The notes under the pieces were generated by a model. That model made no database searches, was not told the DNA's origin, and saw only the letters and a program-made list of their open reading frames with translations. From the NCBI RefSeq assembly GCF_938039775.1, contig NZ_CALHTQ010000030.1, positions 1 to 29,584 on the forward strand: a DNA stretch of 29,584 nucleotides, read 5' to 3'. The position numbers were made by a program, and so were the translations under genes. Source of the stretch: an uncultured Mogibacterium sp. (GTDB taxonomy: Bacteria > Bacillota_A > Clostridia > Peptostreptococcales > Anaerovoracaceae). Shown here piece by piece: positions 26,336 to 29,584 of this stretch (position 1 is its first letter; each line of letters begins with the position of its first letter).

Positions 26336-27520
26336 TTATCTAGGTGTTATATCAATTACTTCTGCCGATTCTACTGCTGTGCTCACGAGTGTATCAACAT
26401 CGAGCGTTTCCTCTGACTTTTCGATTTTACTTAGTTTAGGCTTTGTAACCGGATGCTTAGGAAGGAATACAGTGCAGCAATCCTCATAAGGCTGAATGGA
26501 TATATCGTAAGTTCCGATTTCTTTCGCCTTATCCATAATGTCCACCTTGTCCATAGCTATTAGCGGTCTCATAACTGGCATCTTAACAACGCTATCAGTA
26601 ACGACTAGAGCCTCAGCGGTCTGGCTTGCAACCTGACCTAGATCCTCTCCTGTAATAAGCATCATATCCTTCTTCTGAATCGCGATACTTTCAGCAATTC
26701 GCATCATGAAACGTCTAACGAGAAGAGTAGTCTCTTCCTCAGGACAATTCTTTACGATTTCCTCCTGAATAGGTAGAAGATTTACTACATACATTCTGAT
26801 AGTGCCCATGTAGCTCGCAAGCGTCGCACATAGGTCCTCAACCTTCTTCTGAGCACGCGGACTCGTGTATGGATATGAGTGGAAGTGAACAGCTTCAATT
26901 CTCATTCCTCGCTTTGCCATCATAAATGCAGCAACAGGACTATCAATTCCTCCCGACATGAGAATTAATCCCTTGCCATTAGTTCCAAGTGGAAGTCCAC
27001 CGAAACCTTTGATTTTATCTCTAAATATATAAGTTCCCTCACGGCGAACATCGACATAGAGCTCACAGTCTGGATTATGCACGTCAACAGAGAGAACCTT
27101 GCAAGTCTTAAGAATCTTAGCTCCCACTACTCTACCGATTTCAGGCGACTGGATAGGAAATGTCTTATCAGCTCTTTTACCCTTTACCTTGAATGTCTTT
27201 ATACCCTCTTTCTCAATCAGGTCCATCATAAACTCTGCCGCAGCTTCACCGATCTTCTCGATGTCCTTCTCAGCCTCAACCGCGGGGCTAACCGAAGCTA
27301 CACCGAAAACCTTGGAGACTTTCCTAATGATTTCTCCTCTATCAATTTCCTTAGGCACTCTAACTATCATAAGTCCGTCATTCCACTTGGACTCTGTATT
27401 GTCGTACGACGTAAGAACGCTGCGAACTCTCTCGAGTAGTACTCGCTCAAAGTAGGGCTTATTCATACCCTTAAGTGCTACTTCTCCACATCGTACTATG
27501 TAAATATTCTTTTCATTCAT
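26336..27520 (-). CDS. thiI: tRNA 4-thiouridine synthase ThiI (no rhodanese domain)
   Basis: ThiI adenylates U8 of tRNA and inserts sulfur to make 4-thiouridine, and can feed sulfur to thiamine synthesis. The 394-residue protein has the N-terminal ferredoxin-like and THUMP domains (about 1-165) and the PP-loop ATPase motif SGGIDS (189-194). PEEETTLLVRRFMMRIAE and TGEDLGQVASQTAEAL follow. It ends without the rhodanese domain of E. coli ThiI, which is normal for the B. subtilis type. The sulfur donor is probably the cysteine desulfurase encoded eight bases upstream. Confidence 0.97.
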   Translation of the reverse strand: MNEKNIYIVRCGEVALKGMNKPYFERVLLERVRSVLTSYDNTESKWNDGLMIVRVPKEIDRGEIIRKVSKVFGVASVSPAVEAEKDIEKIGEAAAEFMMDLIEKEGIKTFKVKGKRADKTFPIQSPEIGRVVGAKILKTCKVLSVDVHNPDCELYVDVRREGTYIFRDKIKGFGGLPLGTNGKGLILMSGGIDSPVAAFMMAKRGMRIEAVHFHSYPYTSPRAQKKVEDLCATLASYMGTIRMYVVNLLPIQEEIVKNCPEEETTLLVRRFMMRIAESIAIQKKDMMLITGEDLGQVASQTAEALVVTDSVVKMPVMRPLIAMDKVDIMDKAKEIGTYDISIQPYEDCCTVFLPKHPVTKPKLSKIEKSEETLDVDTLVSTAVESAEVIDITPR

Positions 27521-27528
27521 AATAACCC

Positions 27529-28713
27529 CTATCTGAAGCTACCTAATCTTCTAAATTTTTTAACTGCAGCTGAAACCTTCAAAGCAGCTTCATCCATCTC
27601 TTCTAAAGTGTTGAACTCAGATATACTGAACCTAATTGCACCTTCAATTTCCCTGTGTCCAAGTCCCATTGCTGCCAATACGTGGCTATCGTTATTCTTA
27701 TGAGATGAACATGCCGAGCCTGTAGAGACATATATCTCCTCCTGCTCTAAAGTGTGGAGAATAACCTCACCTCTTGAGCCAAGGAAAGAAACATTGAGTA
27801 CTGACGGACAACGTTTTCCGTAATCAGATGTTTCAAATCCCATATCTATAGTTCCATTCACTATTATATCATCAAGTTCGGACATAAGTCCCTCACGAAG
27901 ACGATTATTTAGATTAGCTAGGATTTCCTGCTTTTCTGACAGATTATCATATGAAAGCTCCGTAGCTAGCCCAAGCCCCGCTATTCCTTGAGTATTCTCA
28001 GTTCCAGAGCGATATCCTCGCTCCTGTCCTCCACCAGAAATAAAAGCTTGAAGATTTATACCTGATTTCATATACATTGCTCCAACACCTTTAGGTGCAT
28101 GAAACTTGTGCCCACTTATTGTGATGATATCAAATGGCACATTCCTGAGATTCATCTTTCCAAAAGCCTGTACTGCATCCGTATGGAAGACGGTACTATT
28201 TCCATGTTCTTTGTTATACGTTTTAACCAATTCATATGCAGGTTCCACAGGCTGAATCATTCCTGTTTCATTGTTAACAGTCATCAATGAGACTAATATA
28301 ACATTATCGTCTAATGACTGTTCTAAGGAGGATAGCTTGATAGTTCCAGTTTTATCTACGTCTAGATAGCATACTTCAAATCCATCTTCAGCCAATCTCT
28401 TGCATGTTTCAAGAACTGCTGGGTGTTCAATCCTAGAAGTTATGATTTTGTTACCCCTGCGTCTTAACTTTCTTGCGGTGCTAAATATCGCAGTATTATC
28501 ACCCTCTGTTCCACCAGAGTTGAATACAATCTCCCCATTTGCTGGGAAGGCTTTGGAAACCCGTCCTCTGGCCTCGCGAATTAGCTCGGCACTATTTAGG
28601 CCGAGCGTATGGAGCGATGAGGGGTTTCCAAAGGCTTCCTTGCTTAGCTTATACACGAGTTCCGTTACTTCATCGTATTGACGTGTTGTTGCACTGTTAT
28701 CTAGATATATCAT
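27529..28713 (-). CDS. Cysteine desulfurase (NifS/IscS family, ThiI partner)
   Basis: This PLP enzyme removes sulfur from cysteine and passes it on as a persulfide. The 394-residue protein starts MIYLDNSATT. It has the PLP lysine K203 in SGHKFHAPKG, PLP-contact residues H97, D179 and Q182, and the persulfide cysteine C335 in STGSACSSHK. It is encoded immediately before thiI, like the B. subtilis NifZ-ThiI pair. I therefore infer that it serves tRNA thiolation, although a role in iron-sulfur cluster assembly cannot be excluded. GGAG precedes the ATG. It lies just after the rny terminator. Confidence 0.95.
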   Translation of the reverse strand: MIYLDNSATTRQYDEVTELVYKLSKEAFGNPSSLHTLGLNSAELIREARGRVSKAFPANGEIVFNSGGTEGDNTAIFSTARKLRRRGNKIITSRIEHPAVLETCKRLAEDGFEVCYLDVDKTGTIKLSSLEQSLDDNVILVSLMTVNNETGMIQPVEPAYELVKTYNKEHGNSTVFHTDAVQAFGKMNLRNVPFDIITISGHKFHAPKGVGAMYMKSGINLQAFISGGGQERGYRSGTENTQGIAGLGLATELSYDNLSEKQEILANLNNRLREGLMSELDDIIVNGTIDMGFETSDYGKRCPSVLNVSFLGSRGEVILHTLEQEEIYVSTGSACSSHKNNDSHVLAAMGLGHREIEGAIRFSISEFNTLEEMDEAALKVSAAVKKFRRLGSFR

Positions 28714-28741
28714 GGTATCTCCAATATCATTAATTGCTTTT

Positions 28742-28768
28742 AAAAAGCTCTCCGCAAGCGGAGAGCTT
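28742..28768 (-). terminator. Intrinsic terminator after rny
   Basis: A 10-bp perfect stem (AAGCTCTCCG / CGGAGAGCTT) with a 4-base loop is followed on the minus strand by a short T-run. It begins a few bases after the rny stop codon. It is one of the two clearest rho-independent terminators in the window. Confidence 0.88.
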
Positions 28769-28772
28769 AGTT

Positions 28773-29584
28773 TTACTTTGCATAATCTATTGCGCGAGTC
28801 TCTCTAACTACATTCACTTTGATGTTGCCTGGATACTCAAGCTCAGCTTCAATCTTCTTTGCAATTTCTCTAGCCAGCATTGGAATTTCATCATCTTTAA
28901 CCTGGTTAGGCTTAACTGCAACTCTGATCTCACGTCCTGCCTGAATAGCAAATGACTTATCAACGCCCTTTGTAGTATTGGCAATATTCTCGAGGCTCTG
29001 AAGTCTCTTGATGTACGCTTCAAGAGTTTCCCTTCTTGAACCAGGTCTAGCTGCTGAAAGAGCATCAGCTGCACCTACGAGAACGGCTTCAAGTGTAGTG
29101 GCTTCAACATCTCCGTGATGTGCTTCAACACCATTGATAACCTTCCACGACTCCTTGTACTTCTTACAGATATTTACACCGATTTCTACATGTGTTCCTT
29201 CAACCTCATGGTCAATAGACTTTCCAATATCGTGAAGAAGTCCAGCTCTCTTAGCTAGTCTTGGATCAAGTCCTAGCTCTGAAGCCATCATGCCAGCAAG
29301 AAGAGCAACCTCCACAGAGTGCTTAAGCACATTCTGTCCGTATGATGTTCTGTATTTTAGTCTTCCAAGAAGTTTAACCATCTCAGGATGTAGGTTGTGT
29401 ACGCCTGTCTCGAAACAAGCCTGTTCGCCCTCTTCTTTAATTATGTTGTTAACTTCCTTAGTAGCCTTCTGCACCATCTCTTCAATGCGTGCTGGATGAA
29501 TTCTGCCATCTGATATCAGTTTCTCGAGTGCTCTCTTAGCAATCTCTCTTCTAACTGGATCAAATCCAGAGAGAATTACTGCTT
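28773..29584 (-). CDS. rny: Ribonuclease Y, C-terminal part (5' end beyond window edge)
   Basis: RNase Y is the membrane-anchored endoribonuclease that starts mRNA decay in many Firmicutes. The window holds the last 269 residues, from [15 protein letters not shown]. The end of the KH domain region is followed by the HD domain with H88, HDIGK (117-121), EAHHGD (153-158) and [16 protein letters not shown] (numbered within the visible part). The N-terminal membrane helix and coiled coil lie outside. The frame is open to the last base. Downstream is a strong terminator. Confidence 0.97.
   Translation of the reverse strand, partial: AVILSGFDPVRREIAKRALEKLISDGRIHPARIEEMVQKATKEVNNIIKEEGEQACFETGVHNLHPEMVKLLGRLKYRTSYGQNVLKHSVEVALLAGMMASELGLDPRLAKRAGLLHDIGKSIDHEVEGTHVEIGVNICKKYKESWKVINGVEAHHGDVEATTLEAVLVGAADALSAARPGSRRETLEAYIKRLQSLENIANTTKGVDKSFAIQAGREIRVAVKPNQVKDDEIPMLAREIAKKIEAELEYPGNIKVNVVRETRAIDYAK

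Noticed and set aside
1..29584. Search for CRISPR arrays, tRNA/rRNA genes, insertion sequences and prophage genes
   Set aside because: No spaced direct repeats, no tRNA-like cloverleaf or rRNA sequence and no transposase, integrase or phage structural protein were seen by eye.

Overview
The window is a housekeeping stretch of a low-GC Gram-positive genome (Firmicutes, class Clostridia), with every supported gene on the minus strand. The evidence is a PolC-type replicase, RNase Y, a B. subtilis-type ThiI without a rhodanese domain next to a cysteine desulfurase, NrnA, RnpM/YlxR, and the order pyrH-frr-uppS-cdsA-dxr-rseP-ispG-polC-rimP-nusA-infB-rbfA-nrnA-truB-ribF ... rpsO-pnp. I suspect a Mogibacterium/Eubacterium-like anaerobe, but that placement is a weak inference from gene order and protein texture.

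Read in the direction of transcription (right to left), the layout is as follows. (1) The 3' end of rny closes with a strong intrinsic terminator at 28742-28768. (2) A cysteine desulfurase and thiI (tRNA 4-thiouridine) are followed by sppA, pyrH and frr, ending in a terminator at 23859-23889. (3) uppS, cdsA, dxr, rseP, ispG and polC form a tight block combining isoprenoid and undecaprenyl synthesis, phospholipid precursor synthesis, membrane proteolysis and the replicative polymerase. (4) A good promoter at 15521-15549, followed by a leader hairpin, starts the rimP-nusA-rnpM-infB-rbfA-nrnA-truB-ribF translation/transcription operon. (5) Without any visible terminator this continues into a five-gene block: a DUF2201-type metallopeptidase-like/VWA protein, a MoxR-type AAA+ ATPase, a leucine-rich-repeat protein, a DUF1275 membrane protein and an AlkD-family DNA glycosylase. 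This block lies between ribF and rpsO, which are often neighbours. (6) rpsO has its own promoter and terminator. pnp follows and runs off the left edge without its KH and S1 domains.

The most unusual feature is the DNA polymerase III PolC. It is 1153 residues long and its PHP domain is continuous: the DnaQ-like 3'-5' proofreading exonuclease that normally interrupts PHP in PolC is absent, and the N-terminal region is also short. The polymerase catalytic acidic residues, the zinc-binding cysteines and the PHP metal-ligand motifs are all kept. The second item of interest is the VWA-MoxR-LRR module, in which the HExxH motif of the metallopeptidase-like partner reads HDxxH. The regulatory regions before rimP, rpsO and pnp each contain structured leaders worth testing.

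There is no gene-free stretch longer than about 150 bases. I found no rRNA, tRNA, CRISPR array, insertion sequence or phage gene.
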